A stretch of 64,000 bases of DNA from Alphaproteobacteria bacterium (GCA_020632915.1 JACKEP010000006.1:270331-334330); one strand, 5' to 3'. Shown: positions 8,467 to 17,664, counted from the stretch's first letter. Notes: generated by a model from the sequence alone, not told the origin. Program-made: numbers and translations.

Positions 8467-8519
8467 TGACACATTGTCAGCGCCCACGGGCGGGTCGCCA
8501 CGCGGTTGACAGCTTGTCA
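8467..8519. promoter_or_regulatory. Pair of 13-bp palindromes, putative activator-binding sites
   Basis: TGACACATTGTCA (8467-8479) and TGACAGCTTGTCA (8507-8519) are two copies of the palindrome TGACA-N3-TGTCA, spaced 40 bp centre to centre (about four helical turns, same face of DNA). They lie about 90 and 130 bp upstream of the start predicted from the sigma-54 promoter at 8576-8591, the usual distance for enhancer-binding activators. Confidence 0.6.
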
Positions 8520-8575
8520 CCGCACGGGTGTCCCGGTGCGGCAGAAAGCCGGCTTTCCCTGGGAAACGTGCGTCG

Positions 8576-8591
8576 TGGCACGCGGGTTGCT
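8576..8591 (+). promoter_or_regulatory. Sigma-54 (-24/-12) promoter
   Basis: TGGCACG (8576-8582), four bases, then TTGCT (8587-8591): an exact match to the sigma-54 consensus TGGCACG-N4-TTGCW, with GG at 8577-8578 and GC at 8589-8590. Transcription would start near 8602, just before the next gene. Sigma-54 transcription needs an activator ATPase, consistent with the two palindromes upstream. Confidence 0.85.
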
Positions 8592-8611
8592 AACGAGGGT
8601 GCGGTCCACGA

Positions 8612-11110
8612 GTGCGGGTGTGGGGCGTGATGGTCGTCTGGACGTTGTGGCTGTCGCTGGCGTGGGCAGATGCCCCGGACAAGACCGCTGCCGAGTTCGA
8701 AGCCGGCGCGGGCGGTCCCGTGGGGCCTCTGTTCGTCTCGGCCGACGCCAACGTCGCGCTGGGCATCACCAGCGACGACCAGGTGCTCCTGGTCGACACG
8801 CGCACGTGGACGTCGGGCGAGTCGCGGGCCGACGAGATCGAGACCTCCCGATCGAACTGCACCGTCAACGCCGCCACCGCCTACGCCAAGGACGACGGCT
8901 ACTTCGTGTTCCTCGCCTGTGAGCAGGGCGACGTGCAGACCTGGCGCTGGAACAACGGCAAGCTCAAGTGCCACGGCGGCGACGACCCCGCGACCGAGTG
9001 CAAGGTGTTCGCCGTCGGCGAGCGCCCGCTCGTGGGCATCTGGGCCGTCGGTGACGACACGCTCTACGTGCTGGAGGAGAAGGCCAACTCCGAGCTGGTC
9101 GGCCGTCGCCTCGTGGTGGGCGACGAGGGCGACGTGTCCGAGGACGCCTCCTACGGTGGCGAGGGCGTGTTCCACAACGGCTTCGTCCAGGCGGTCCCCC
9201 TGCGCGACAGCGACGGCGAGGCCCAGTCGGTCATCGTCTTCCACGGCAGCCAGGACTTCTCCACCTGGAACCTCGCCGCGGGCACGGTCGTGCGCACCGT
9301 CGCGGCGGCGGGCCTGCAGGTCAGCCCCACCGATCTGGCGCCCGGCGCCACGCAGGGCGCCTACTTCACCGAGCGCTCCGAGGGGCGTATCAGCCTGTTC
9401 ACCGGCAACTCCACCGCCTCGTTCCAGGTGGTGCGCAGCGACCTGGACCGGCCCGACGCCCTGGTGCGCACCTACAACGACGACCTGTCGCGGTTCGTGG
9501 TCGCCGAGGCGTCGGCCATCTCGGTGTTCCCCGACGAGACGTCGGCGGCCGATGCGTCATTCGACATCGACTACGTCGTCGAGGACCTGGTCGAAGGGCC
9601 AGGCGGCTACGTGTTCGCGGGCACCGACGACGGCCGCGTGGCGGTGCTCACGGCCAACCCGTGGGTCTCCAGCGTCACGCTGTCGCCGGCCAACGCCGTG
9701 TCGGGCACCACCGTGACGGCCTCGTTCGAGGTCGACGAGCCCGGGTCGTGGCGGCTCTACCGGGGCGGCGATCGCACCGGCAGCGGCGAGTCGCTGACGT
9801 CGGGGTCGGTCGACGCCGCGGGTGCGGTCACCGCCACGTTCACGGTGGACGACACCTACGACGAGGGCATCACCGAGATCTGGGTGGTGCACACCGGCCA
9901 GGGCGACGGCAACAAGGGCTACGCCCTGGCCGAGCTCACCGTCGACAACGCGCCGAGCAGCCTGGCGCTCACGCAGCGCAACATCGGCTTCGGCAACAAG
10001 TCGCTCTACCTCGACTTCTACGGCGACGCGGCCGACGACATCGTCGGCTACGACGTCTACGTCTCCAAGACCCCCTTCTCCGCGGCGGACTACGCGTCCG
10101 GCGGCGGGCCCGAGGGCACGGTCGACGGCATCACCTCTCCGGTGCGTGTCGATCAGCCCGAGTCCGGCATCCGCGTCGTCGCGCGCATCGCGCCGCTCAA
10201 GAACAACCAGCTCTACTACGTGGCTGTCCGTGCCGTGGACAGCACCGCGGAGGGACCGATGAGCGACGTCGTCTCCGAGACGCCGCGTCCCACCCTGACC
10301 GCTGCCGACCTCGCGTCCGACGACGGGTCCTACTGCGCCACCGGGGGCTCGCCCACGCAGGGGGCCGGCTGGCTCGCCCTGCTCGGGCTGGGCATGGTGG
10401 CGCGCCGCCGCCGTCGTGGCACCGGCGCCGTGGCCGCAGGCCTGGTGGTGGTGTCGGCGATGCTCGTGAGCGCGCCCGCGCAGGCCCAGCAGGGCTCGTT
10501 CCTGTCGCGCTTCGAGAACGACCTCACGCCGGTGTGGGCGAACTTCGAGTTCCACGCGGGCGCGTTCCAGTTCGACGACCCCAACTTCACCACGATCTAC
10601 GGGTCCACGGCGCCGGCCTTCGAGCTCACCGCCGGCCCGCAGCTGTGGCGCTACGGCGAGATCGACCTCGGCATCGGCATCATCCCGAAGAAGGGCAACA
10701 CCGTCGACAGCAGCGGCGCGTCCAGCAAGGAGGAGGTCCGCCTCGACCTGCTCCCGCTGTCGCTGTCGGCCACGCTGCGCGCCCACATCCTCGACGAGCA
10801 GCCCGTCGTGCCCTACGCGTCGGTCGGCCTGGACTACGTGTTCTGGTTCGAGCAGCCGCTCGACGAGCTCGGGGCCCGCGTGAAGGGCGACGGCCGCAAG
10901 GGCGGCAAGATGGGCTGGCACTGGGCGGTCGGCGGCAACATCCTGCTCGACATCTTCGGGCCGCGGCGCGCGAGCCAGCTCGAGGCCACCACCGGCATCA
11001 ACGACACGTGGCTCGTGATCGAGTACCGCCGGTCCTACATCGGCCAGAACACCACCGGCCTCGACCTGTCGGGCTGGAGCATCTCGGGCGGCCTCAAGCT
11101 CGACTACTGA
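8612..11110 (+). CDS. MYXO-CTERM surface protein fused to an outer-membrane beta-barrel (MXAN_2561/2562-like)
   Basis: An uninterrupted 832-aa frame. Residues 1-19 form a signal peptide ending in LAWA. Residues about 20-570 are a predominantly beta, Asp/Gly-rich exported region without a recognised catalytic motif. At about 575 a MYXO-CTERM-like tail appears (CATGGSPTQG, hydrophobic stretch, ARRRRR), normally the end of a protein. It runs straight into a second signal-peptide-like stretch ending SAPAQAQQ, then a beta-barrel-like C-terminal domain (about 626-832) ending SGGLKLDY. In Myxococcus the two parts correspond, from memory of family names, to adjacent genes. The GTG at 8612 lies about 10 nt after the predicted transcript start; an ATG at 8630 is an alternative start. 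Confidence 0.75.
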   Translation: MRVWGVMVVWTLWLSLAWADAPDKTAAEFEAGAGGPVGPLFVSADANVALGITSDDQVLLVDTRTWTSGESRADEIETSRSNCTVNAATAYAKDDGYFVFLACEQGDVQTWRWNNGKLKCHGGDDPATECKVFAVGERPLVGIWAVGDDTLYVLEEKANSELVGRRLVVGDEGDVSEDASYGGEGVFHNGFVQAVPLRDSDGEAQSVIVFHGSQDFSTWNLAAGTVVRTVAAAGLQVSPTDLAPGATQGAYFTERSEGRISLFTGNSTASFQVVRSDLDRPDALVRTYNDDLSRFVVAEASAISVFPDETSAADASFDIDYVVEDLVEGPGGYVFAGTDDGRVAVLTANPWVSSVTLSPANAVSGTTVTASFEVDEPGSWRLYRGGDRTGSGESLTSGSVDAAGAVTATFTVDDTYDEGITEIWVVHTGQGDGNKGYALAELTVDNAPSSLALTQRNIGFGNKSLYLDFYGDAADDIVGYDVYVSKTPFSAADYASGGGPEGTVDGITSPVRVDQPESGIRVVARIAPLKNNQLYYVAVRAVDSTAEGPMSDVVSETPRPTLTAADLASDDGSYCATGGSPTQGAGWLALLGLGMVARRRRRGTGAVAAGLVVVSAMLVSAPAQAQQGSFLSRFENDLTPVWANFEFHAGAFQFDDPNFTTIYGSTAPAFELTAGPQLWRYGEIDLGIGIIPKKGNTVDSSGASSKEEVRLDLLPLSLSATLRAHILDEQPVVPYASVGLDYVFWFEQPLDELGARVKGDGRKGGKMGWHWAVGGNILLDIFGPRRASQLEATTGINDTWLVIEYRRSYIGQNTTGLDLSGWSISGGLKLDY

Positions 11111-11126
11111 CCCGTCGTCGGGTCAG
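11107..11126. terminator. Bidirectional hairpin made from two stop codons
   Basis: CTGACCCG (11107-11114) and CGGGTCAG (11119-11126) form a perfect 8-bp stem with loop TCGT. The left arm contains the TGA of the plus-strand beta-barrel gene and the right arm contains the TGA (as TCA) of minus-strand truA, so one hairpin can end both converging transcripts. Confidence 0.55.
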
Positions 11127-11929
11127 CCGTCGTCGGGGGCGTCCGCGTCGAGGGTCGCCGCCGCGTGCGTGTCGGCGTCCGGGTAGCGCACCCACACGAG
11201 CGTCAGCCCGTGGGCCTGCGCCGTGCGGCCGGCCTGGCTCCGGTCGCCGCTGGCGAGGAGGCGGACGATGTCGTCGGCGTCGCGCCGACCGTCGCCGACC
11301 TCGTGCAGCGTACCGGCGATGATGCGGACCATGTGGCGTAGGAAGCCGTTGCCGACCACCTCGAGGTGGACGAGGTCGCCGTCGGCACGCACGACGGCGT
11401 CCTCCAGCGTGCGCACCGGGTGGTGGGCGGCGCAGCCGACGGCGCGGAAGGCGCTGAAGTCATGGCGACCGACAAGGTGGCGGGCGGCACGGTCCATGGC
11501 GTCCACGTCCAGGGCGGTGCGGACGTGCAGCGTGCGATCGCCTCGCAGCGGGCAGCGCGAGGGACGCACCAGCCAGCTGTAGCGGTAGAGCTTGCGACGG
11601 GCGTGGCGGCGCGGATCGAAGTCGGCGGCCACCGGTTCTGCCGACACGACGGCGACGTCGTCGGGCAGGTGGGCGTTGAGCCCGTCGCGGATGGAGCGTG
11701 CCGTGCGGGGCACGTCGGCGTCGAAGGCGGCGACCTGGGCCAGCGCGTGGACGCCGGCGTCGGTGCGACCCGATCCGGCGACGTGGGTGGGGTGGCCGAG
11801 CAGGGCGGCGCACGCCGCCTCCAGTGTGCCCTGGACCGTGCGGCCGTCGGGTTGGACCTGCCAGCCCACGAACGCGCCGCCGTGGTAGCTCACGACGATC
11901 CGCCAGCGCTGGGTGGGCGAGGGGATCAC
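11123..11929 (-). CDS. truA: tRNA pseudouridine(38-40) synthase
   Basis: TruA (268 aa) makes pseudouridine at positions 38-40 of the anticodon arm. Seen: YHGGAFVGWQVQPDGRTVQGTLE at the N terminus, the catalytic Asp in GSGRTDAGVHALAQ, FSAFRAVG, and the C-terminal GNGFLRHMVRIIAGTLHEVG. The GTG at 11929 places the conserved RWRIVVSYHGG near the N terminus; the frame stays open another 40 codons upstream but that stretch has no family similarity. It converges on the beta-barrel gene, sharing a terminator hairpin. Confidence 0.94.
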   Translation of the reverse strand: MIPSPTQRWRIVVSYHGGAFVGWQVQPDGRTVQGTLEAACAALLGHPTHVAGSGRTDAGVHALAQVAAFDADVPRTARSIRDGLNAHLPDDVAVVSAEPVAADFDPRRHARRKLYRYSWLVRPSRCPLRGDRTLHVRTALDVDAMDRAARHLVGRHDFSAFRAVGCAAHHPVRTLEDAVVRADGDLVHLEVVGNGFLRHMVRIIAGTLHEVGDGRRDADDIVRLLASGDRSQAGRTAQAHGLTLVWVRYPDADTHAAATLDADAPDDG

Positions 11930-11973
11930 CGGGGCCCCCGGACGCGGCGCGCGCTCGCGCCGAGAAGCGACGA

Positions 11974-11998
11974 CGGGCACGGCGTGGTGCCGTGCCCG
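11974..11998 (-). terminator. Intrinsic terminator downstream of the FYDLN gene
   Basis: Arms 11974-11983 and 11989-11998 pair perfectly (10 bp, CGGGCACGGC type) around a 5-nt loop. Read on the minus strand the stem is followed by TCGTCGCTTCTCGG, the same kind of tail found after rpsI and ndk. Confidence 0.6.
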
Positions 11999-12020
11999 GG
12001 AGCCGTCCGCGCAGGACGGG

Positions 12021-12061
12021 GGCGAACGTGGCGACCGCGACGCGGCCACCGGACGTTCGCC
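12021..12061 (-). terminator. Second hairpin after the FYDLN gene
   Basis: GGCGAACGT (12021-12029) pairs perfectly with ACGTTCGCC (12053-12061); an inner GTGGC/GCCAC stem (about 12028-12049) makes it a branched or extended hairpin. It begins 16 bases after the stop of the FYDLN gene and stands in tandem with the hairpin at 11974-11998. Confidence 0.45.
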
Positions 12062-12076
12062 GGCGGGAAGCGACGA

Positions 12077-12409
12077 CTAGTCGTCGTCGAAGTCGCCACC
12101 GCCGCCGCCGCCGCCGTCGTCGCCGCCGTCATCGTCGTCGTCGTCGCCACCGTCGTCGTCGTCGTCGTCCATGCCCATCCCGTCGAAGTCGTCGTCGTCA
12201 TCGGACGCGTCGTCGTCGAAGGAGTTGGTCATCTCGTCGTCGAAGTCGGACCGGCCACCGGCGAGCATCTCCTTCCACGAGCGGATCGGCGCTTCCTGCT
12301 GGTTGGCGCCGCACTCGGGGCAGGTGGGCTCGGGGCGGTTGAGGTCGTAGAACTTGGTGCCGCACTGGAAGCACACGTAGCGTGTTCCGAGCTTGGACTT
12401 GTCGAGCAT
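12077..12409 (-). CDS. FYDLN-type zinc-ribbon protein with poly-Asp/Gly tail
   Basis: A 110-aa protein of the TIGR02300/FYDLN family. Residues 1-35 form a zinc ribbon: LGTRYVCFQCGTKFYDLNRP then CPECG (two C-x-x-C pairs with the FYDLN signature between). The second half is almost only Asp, Gly and a few Phe and Met, ending in runs of Asp and Gly. The molecular function of the family is unknown. The start at 12409 has GGAG about 11 bases upstream. It has its own promoter and two downstream hairpins, so it is probably a single-gene transcript. Confidence 0.9.
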   Translation of the reverse strand: MLDKSKLGTRYVCFQCGTKFYDLNRPEPTCPECGANQQEAPIRSWKEMLAGGRSDFDDEMTNSFDDDASDDDDDFDGMGMDDDDDDGGDDDDDDGGDDGGGGGGGDFDDD

Positions 12410-12447
12410 GGAGGGATCACTCCGAGTCGTGGAAACGTGGGCTGCGC

Positions 12448-12475
12448 TACTTACCGTGCGCCAACCGTCCGTCAA
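12448..12475 (-). promoter_or_regulatory. Sigma-70-type promoter for the FYDLN gene
   Basis: On the minus strand: TTGACG (12475-12470), 16-nt spacer, TAAGTA (12453-12448). The -35 sits in CTACCTTGACGG, a string also present at the tRNA-Val promoter. The start codon is 39 bases below the -10. Confidence 0.45.
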
Positions 12476-12502
12476 GGTAGACCCAAGGGTGCGCCGAGCG
12501 GG

Positions 12503-12508
12503 TATAGT
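12503..12508 (+). promoter_or_regulatory. Candidate -10 box for the BNR-type lipoprotein gene
   Basis: TATAGT lies 25 bases before the start codon at 12533. TAGACC (12478-12483) is a weak -35 candidate with a long 19-nt spacer, so only the -10 is convincing. It is divergent from the FYDLN promoter. Confidence 0.4.
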
Positions 12509-12532
12509 GCGCCGGCCTCTGGAGTGAGACAC

Positions 12533-14053
12533 ATGAACGGCACGTTGCGCCTGTCCCTCGGTCTGATCGTCCTCCTCGCCTCCTGCACCGGCGACACCGG
12601 CGGTATCGGCGACAAGGATCCCTGCGGCGACGGCACGCTCGATTGCTTCAACCTCGACTTCCCGATCGACGGGGAGGAGGAGGCGAACCAGATCCCGAGC
12701 GAGGATGCGCACCTGTGCATGGCCAACGACGGCCGGCTCTACGCGACCTGGATCGACGCCCGCAACAACTTCCGCGATGTGTGGTTCAACAGCTCGCTCG
12801 ACGGCGGCCGCACGTGGTTCCCCACGCCCATCCGCGTGAAGAAGGGCGCGGGCGACGCGAGCAACGTCTCGATCGACTGCGCCGGCGATCGCGTCTACGT
12901 CGCCTGGGAAGACACCCGCGACTCCGACACGGCCTACGAGAACATCTACGTGAACTTCTCGTCCGACGGCGGCGTCACCTGGCGCGACGAGGACACTGCG
13001 ATCGACAACGACCCGGAGGGGCGCTCGATCTCGCTGGCCCCGCAGATCGCCATCTACCAGGGCTCGGTCCACGTGGTGTGGTTCGACCAGTCCGACGGCG
13101 CGCCCGACGTCTACGTGTCCAGCTCCAACAACGGCGGCGTCCGCTTCCGCGCGCCGATCAACATCAGCGCCAACGAGGACGGCCCCGGCGCCTACTGGTC
13201 GGGCAACCCGCGCGTCGCCGTCGACCGCTCCGGCCGCCTCCACGTGGTCTGGGAAGACACCCGCTGGGGCACGCAGGACATCTTCTACGCGCGCTCCAAC
13301 TCCGACGCGTCCGAGTTCGAGGAGCCGATCCGCTTGTCCAACGGCAACGGCCTCGGCAACTCCTACGCCTTCGCCCCCAGCATGTCGATCGACGGCGACG
13401 ACATCTGCGTCGTCTGGCACGACACCCGCGGCGGCGACGCCCGCGACATCTACATGAACTGCTCCAACAACCTCGGCAACGCGTGGTTCGAGAACCCCGA
13501 GCGGGTCGAGACCGACGCCCCGGGCGCCAACGAGTCGTTCAACGCGCGCGTGATCATGCTCGATGGATCCGCACACATCGTCTGGCAGGACAACCGGCTC
13601 GGCGGCTACGACATCTACTACCGGCGCTGGACCACGAGCGGCTGGCCCACCGACAGCAACGGCGACCCCATCGAGGACGAGCGCGTCGATCGCGACCCCA
13701 CCACGTCCAACTCGATCGATCCGGTCCTGTTCCACCGCGAGGGCACGTTCCTCGTCGGCTGGTCCGACCAGCGCGCCAGCGGCAGCACGCTCAACGACCT
13801 GTACTACAACTACATGACGCTCGACGAAGAGGGTCTGCCCACCGCGTGGTCCGACGACGACTACCGGGTCGACTCCATCCAGGCCGGCACCAAGTTCGCC
13901 GACGACCTCAACCTCGCCCTGTTCGAGAACGAGGTCTACGCGCTCTGGGTCGACAACCGCGATGGCGACGGCGACACCGACATCTACTTCAGCCACTCCG
14001 CGCTGGGTGAGGGCGTCGACACCTACGAGTCCATCGTCGAGGCCACCCAGTAG
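12533..14053 (+). CDS. BNR/Asp-box beta-propeller lipoprotein
   Basis: A 506-aa predicted lipoprotein: MNGTLRLSLGLIVLLASC gives a lipobox with Cys18 as the lipidation site. The body has repeated blades with Asp-box-like turns such as SSLDGGRTW, SSDGGVTW and SSNNGGVRF, and recurring W-x-D-T/N-R phrases (WIDARNNF, WEDTRDSD, WEDTRWGT, WHDTRGGD, WQDNRLGG, WSDQRASG, WVDNRDGD). This resembles sialidase-superfamily propellers, but no sialidase Arg triad was identified, so an enzymatic role is not claimed; binding or structural roles are equally likely. It stands alone, with its own candidate promoter. Confidence 0.75.
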   Translation: MNGTLRLSLGLIVLLASCTGDTGGIGDKDPCGDGTLDCFNLDFPIDGEEEANQIPSEDAHLCMANDGRLYATWIDARNNFRDVWFNSSLDGGRTWFPTPIRVKKGAGDASNVSIDCAGDRVYVAWEDTRDSDTAYENIYVNFSSDGGVTWRDEDTAIDNDPEGRSISLAPQIAIYQGSVHVVWFDQSDGAPDVYVSSSNNGGVRFRAPINISANEDGPGAYWSGNPRVAVDRSGRLHVVWEDTRWGTQDIFYARSNSDASEFEEPIRLSNGNGLGNSYAFAPSMSIDGDDICVVWHDTRGGDARDIYMNCSNNLGNAWFENPERVETDAPGANESFNARVIMLDGSAHIVWQDNRLGGYDIYYRRWTTSGWPTDSNGDPIEDERVDRDPTTSNSIDPVLFHREGTFLVGWSDQRASGSTLNDLYYNYMTLDEEGLPTAWSDDDYRVDSIQAGTKFADDLNLALFENEVYALWVDNRDGDGDTDIYFSHSALGEGVDTYESIVEATQ

Positions 14054-14073
14054 ACCCCCCTCGCACGCCGTGC

Positions 14074-14100
14074 TTGACAGGCCCGGAGCGCCGCCATAAT
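14074..14100 (+). promoter_or_regulatory. Promoter of rplM-rpsI
   Basis: TTGACA (14074-14079, perfect -35), 15-nt spacer, CATAAT (14095-14100). The layout is the same as at the tRNA-Val promoter. The rplM start is 61 bases downstream, leaving a leader of roughly 50 nt. Confidence 0.7.
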
Positions 14101-14160
14101 GCCGCGGGGCTCACGGGCTCGCACGCTGCCTGCCCGAACCCTGTATCGATGGTGATCCCC

Positions 14161-14595
14161 ATGCGAACCTACGTGGCCAAGCCGGCCGAGGTCGAGCGCA
14201 GCTGGTACGTGGTCGACGCCTCCGAGTACAACCTCGGCCGCCTCGCCACCCGCCTCGCCACCGTCCTGCGCGGCAAGCACAAGCCCACCTTCACGCCCCA
14301 CGTCGACACCGGCGACTTCGTCGTCGTCGTCAACGCCTCGTCGGTCAACCTGACGGGCGCGAAGCTGGAGCAGAAGTCCTACCACCGCTACTCCGGCTAC
14401 AAGGGCGGCCTGAAGTCCATCGTCGCCAGCACGGTGCGCGAGGAGGATCCGGAGCGCATGATCGTCGAGGCGGTCAAGGGCATGCTCCCGAAGAACCGGC
14501 TCTCTCGCCAGATCATCAAGAAGCTCAAGGTCTACGGCGGCGCGGAGCATCCGCACACGGCGCAGAACCCGCAGCCCTTCCCGAACGTCCTCTGA
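14161..14595 (+). CDS. rplM: 50S ribosomal protein L13
   Basis: L13 (144 aa), an early 23S assembly protein. Seen: WYVVDASEYNLGRLATRLATVLRGKHKPTFTPHVDTGDFVVVVNA, the YHRYSGYKGGLK segment, AVKGMLPKNRL and KVYGGAEHPHTAQNP, all family hallmarks. The ATG at 14161 is preferred, though an in-frame ATG at 14149 would add four residues; neither has a strong ribosome site. It forms the standard pair with rpsI, 4 bases downstream. Confidence 0.97.
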   Translation: MRTYVAKPAEVERSWYVVDASEYNLGRLATRLATVLRGKHKPTFTPHVDTGDFVVVVNASSVNLTGAKLEQKSYHRYSGYKGGLKSIVASTVREEDPERMIVEAVKGMLPKNRLSRQIIKKLKVYGGAEHPHTAQNPQPFPNVL

Positions 14596-14599
14596 GGCC

Positions 14600-15001
14600 A
14601 TGATGGTTCGCAACAGCACCCAGTTCTACGGCACGGGGCGCCGCAAGACGGCTACGGCCCGCGTCTACCTGCGTCCCGGCAACGGCCGCATCTTCGTCAA
14701 CAAGCGCCCGATCGAGGAGCACATCCCCCGCGAGATCCTCCGCATGGATCTGGCGCGGCCGCTCCGTCTGTGCGAGGTCGACGACCAGTTCGACGTCTTC
14801 GTCAACGTCTCCGGCGGCGGCAGCTCGGGCCAGACCGGCGCGATCCGCCTCGGTATCGCCCGCGCGCTGCTCGACGTGAACCCCGAGTTCCGCGCCCGGC
14901 TCAAGCCCGAGGGCTTCCTCACCCGCGACGCCCGCAAGGTGGAGCGCAAGAAGTACGGCCGCGCCGGCGCCCGTCGCAGCTTCCAGTTCAGCAAGCGCTG
15001 A
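14600..15001 (+). CDS. rpsI: 30S ribosomal protein S9
   Basis: S9 (133 aa); its C-terminal tail reaches the P-site tRNA. Seen: FYGTGRRKTATARVYLRPGNG, GGGSSGQTGAIRLGIARALL, LTRDARKVERKKYGRAGARR and the C-terminal FQFSKR that contacts tRNA. The start is the first of two consecutive ATGs (14600 or 14603). It is followed by a strong terminator. Confidence 0.97.
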   Translation: MMVRNSTQFYGTGRRKTATARVYLRPGNGRIFVNKRPIEEHIPREILRMDLARPLRLCEVDDQFDVFVNVSGGGSSGQTGAIRLGIARALLDVNPEFRARLKPEGFLTRDARKVERKKYGRAGARRSFQFSKR

Positions 15002-15016
15002 TCCGGCAGGCTCGGT

Positions 15017-15060
15017 CACGCCGCCCCGCTCCTGTGGAGCGCGGGCGGCGTGCTGCTTTC
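15017..15060 (+). terminator. Intrinsic terminator after rpsI
   Basis: CACGCCGCCC (15017-15026) pairs with GGGCGGCGTG (15043-15052), continuing inward as CGCTCC/GGAGCG with a one-base bulge: about 16 bp with a 3-nt loop. It is followed by CTGCTTTCTCGG. Confidence 0.8.
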
Positions 15061-15270
15061 TCGGCTGGATCCACCGCGCCGGATCCGGCGAGCGGATCGC
15101 GGTGAACGGGGGCTGATCGCGATCGTCGGCGTCTGCTCGCGATCCTCATGGTGTGGATGCGCGCCCGTTCCGTTCCTGGTATACCCGACCGGGCCGGCTC
15201 CGGAACCGCCGCTGCGCAGCAGGCAGCGCGCCCACCGGGTCGCGTCCGACCGCGTGCGAGGAAGGTCGGG

Positions 15271-16914
<1,644 letters not shown>

Positions 16915-16926
16915 CGCCACGGTGAC

Positions 16927-16949
16927 GTCCCCGCGGCAGTCGCGGGGAC
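16927..16949 (+). terminator. Hairpin after pyrG
   Basis: GTCCCCGCG (16927-16935) and CGCGGGGAC (16941-16949) form a perfect 9-bp stem with a 5-nt loop, 13 bases after the pyrG stop. No T tract follows. Confidence 0.5.
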
Positions 16950-16977
16950 GCAGCGTGACGAATCCAGCAGATTCACT

Positions 16978-17007
16978 TGTTCCTGACCGCGGACCCGTGG
17001 TTAGGAT
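16978..17007 (+). promoter_or_regulatory. Weak promoter candidate for hpf
   Basis: TTGTTC (16978-16983), 18-nt spacer, TAGGAT (17002-17007). The match is partial. The start codon of hpf is about 130 bases downstream. Confidence 0.3.
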
Positions 17008-17135
17008 CGAGATGTGCCGCCTGCATCGACCACGCTCAGACTCCGAAGCGATGGAACGCCCATCGGGTCTGCGTCGTTGAACGGGCGACACGTTGCTGCA
17101 CCAGGACGCCCGACGGCGGGCGATAGGAGGGTTGC

Positions 17136-17507
17136 ATGCATCTCGAGGTGACGTTCCGGAACAGCCGTCCGCGCGAGGAAGTCAAGCGTCGCGCCCAGGC
17201 CCTGTTCACCAAGCTCGAGCGCTTCCTGGACCCCGCGACGGAGGCGACGCTCGTCGTCACCTCCGAGCACGGCTCCCGCATCACCGAGCTCACGGTGACC
17301 TCGCTCGACGGCGTCCACACCGCTCACGACGAGGACGAGGATCTGCGCACGGCCCTGGACCGGACGTTCCACAAGATCGAGACGAGCCTGCGGCGCGCGA
17401 AGGAGAAGCGCGTCGACCGCCACCACCGCCGGGCCGAGAAGCTGGAGGGCTTCGTGGTCGAGGCCGGCGCCGACGACGAGGAGGAGGAGATGGAGCAGGC
17501 CGTCTAG
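17136..17507 (+). CDS. hpf: Ribosome hibernation promoting factor, short form
   Basis: A 123-aa HPF/RaiA family protein that binds the decoding centre and shuts down idle ribosomes. The N-terminal beta-alpha fold HLEVTFRNSRPREEVKRRAQ and the later EDLRTALDRTFHKIETSLRRAKEKRVDRHHRR (beta-strand then basic helix) fit the family; the long-HPF dimerisation domain is absent. The C terminus is strongly acidic (DDEEEEMEQ). AGGAGG at 17125-17130 precedes the ATG with 5-nt spacing. rpoN often neighbours hpf elsewhere; it is not in this window. Confidence 0.85.
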   Translation: MHLEVTFRNSRPREEVKRRAQALFTKLERFLDPATEATLVVTSEHGSRITELTVTSLDGVHTAHDEDEDLRTALDRTFHKIETSLRRAKEKRVDRHHRRAEKLEGFVVEAGADDEEEEMEQAV

Positions 17508-17564
17508 GCCGTCCGCCAGGGGGTCGCGGGCGCCGTCTGGGCCCGCGGTCCCACGACCGATCGC

Positions 17565-17599
17565 ACGCCCTCGCCCGGACCTTGGACCGGGGAGGGCGT
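17565..17599 (+). terminator. Terminator-like hairpin between hpf and metK
   Basis: ACGCCCTC-G-CCCGG (17565-17578) pairs with CCGGGGAGGGCGT (17587-17599) through 13 bp with a single bulged G and an 8-nt loop, followed by TGCGTTA. Confidence 0.55.
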
Positions 17600-17664
17600 T
17601 GCGTTATGCGGGCGCTCCCCGGAACCGGCGCCACCGTCGGCTCCTCGCCACGAGGTCGGTCGTC

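Noticed and set aside
12077..12190. GTC-rich simple repeat of about 110 bases
   Set aside because: It is the coding sequence of the poly-Asp/Gly tail of the FYDLN protein.
17508..17664. Possible SAM riboswitch before metK
   Set aside because: The leader has one GC-rich terminator-like hairpin but no multi-helix junction or conserved SAM-I/II/IV core could be found.
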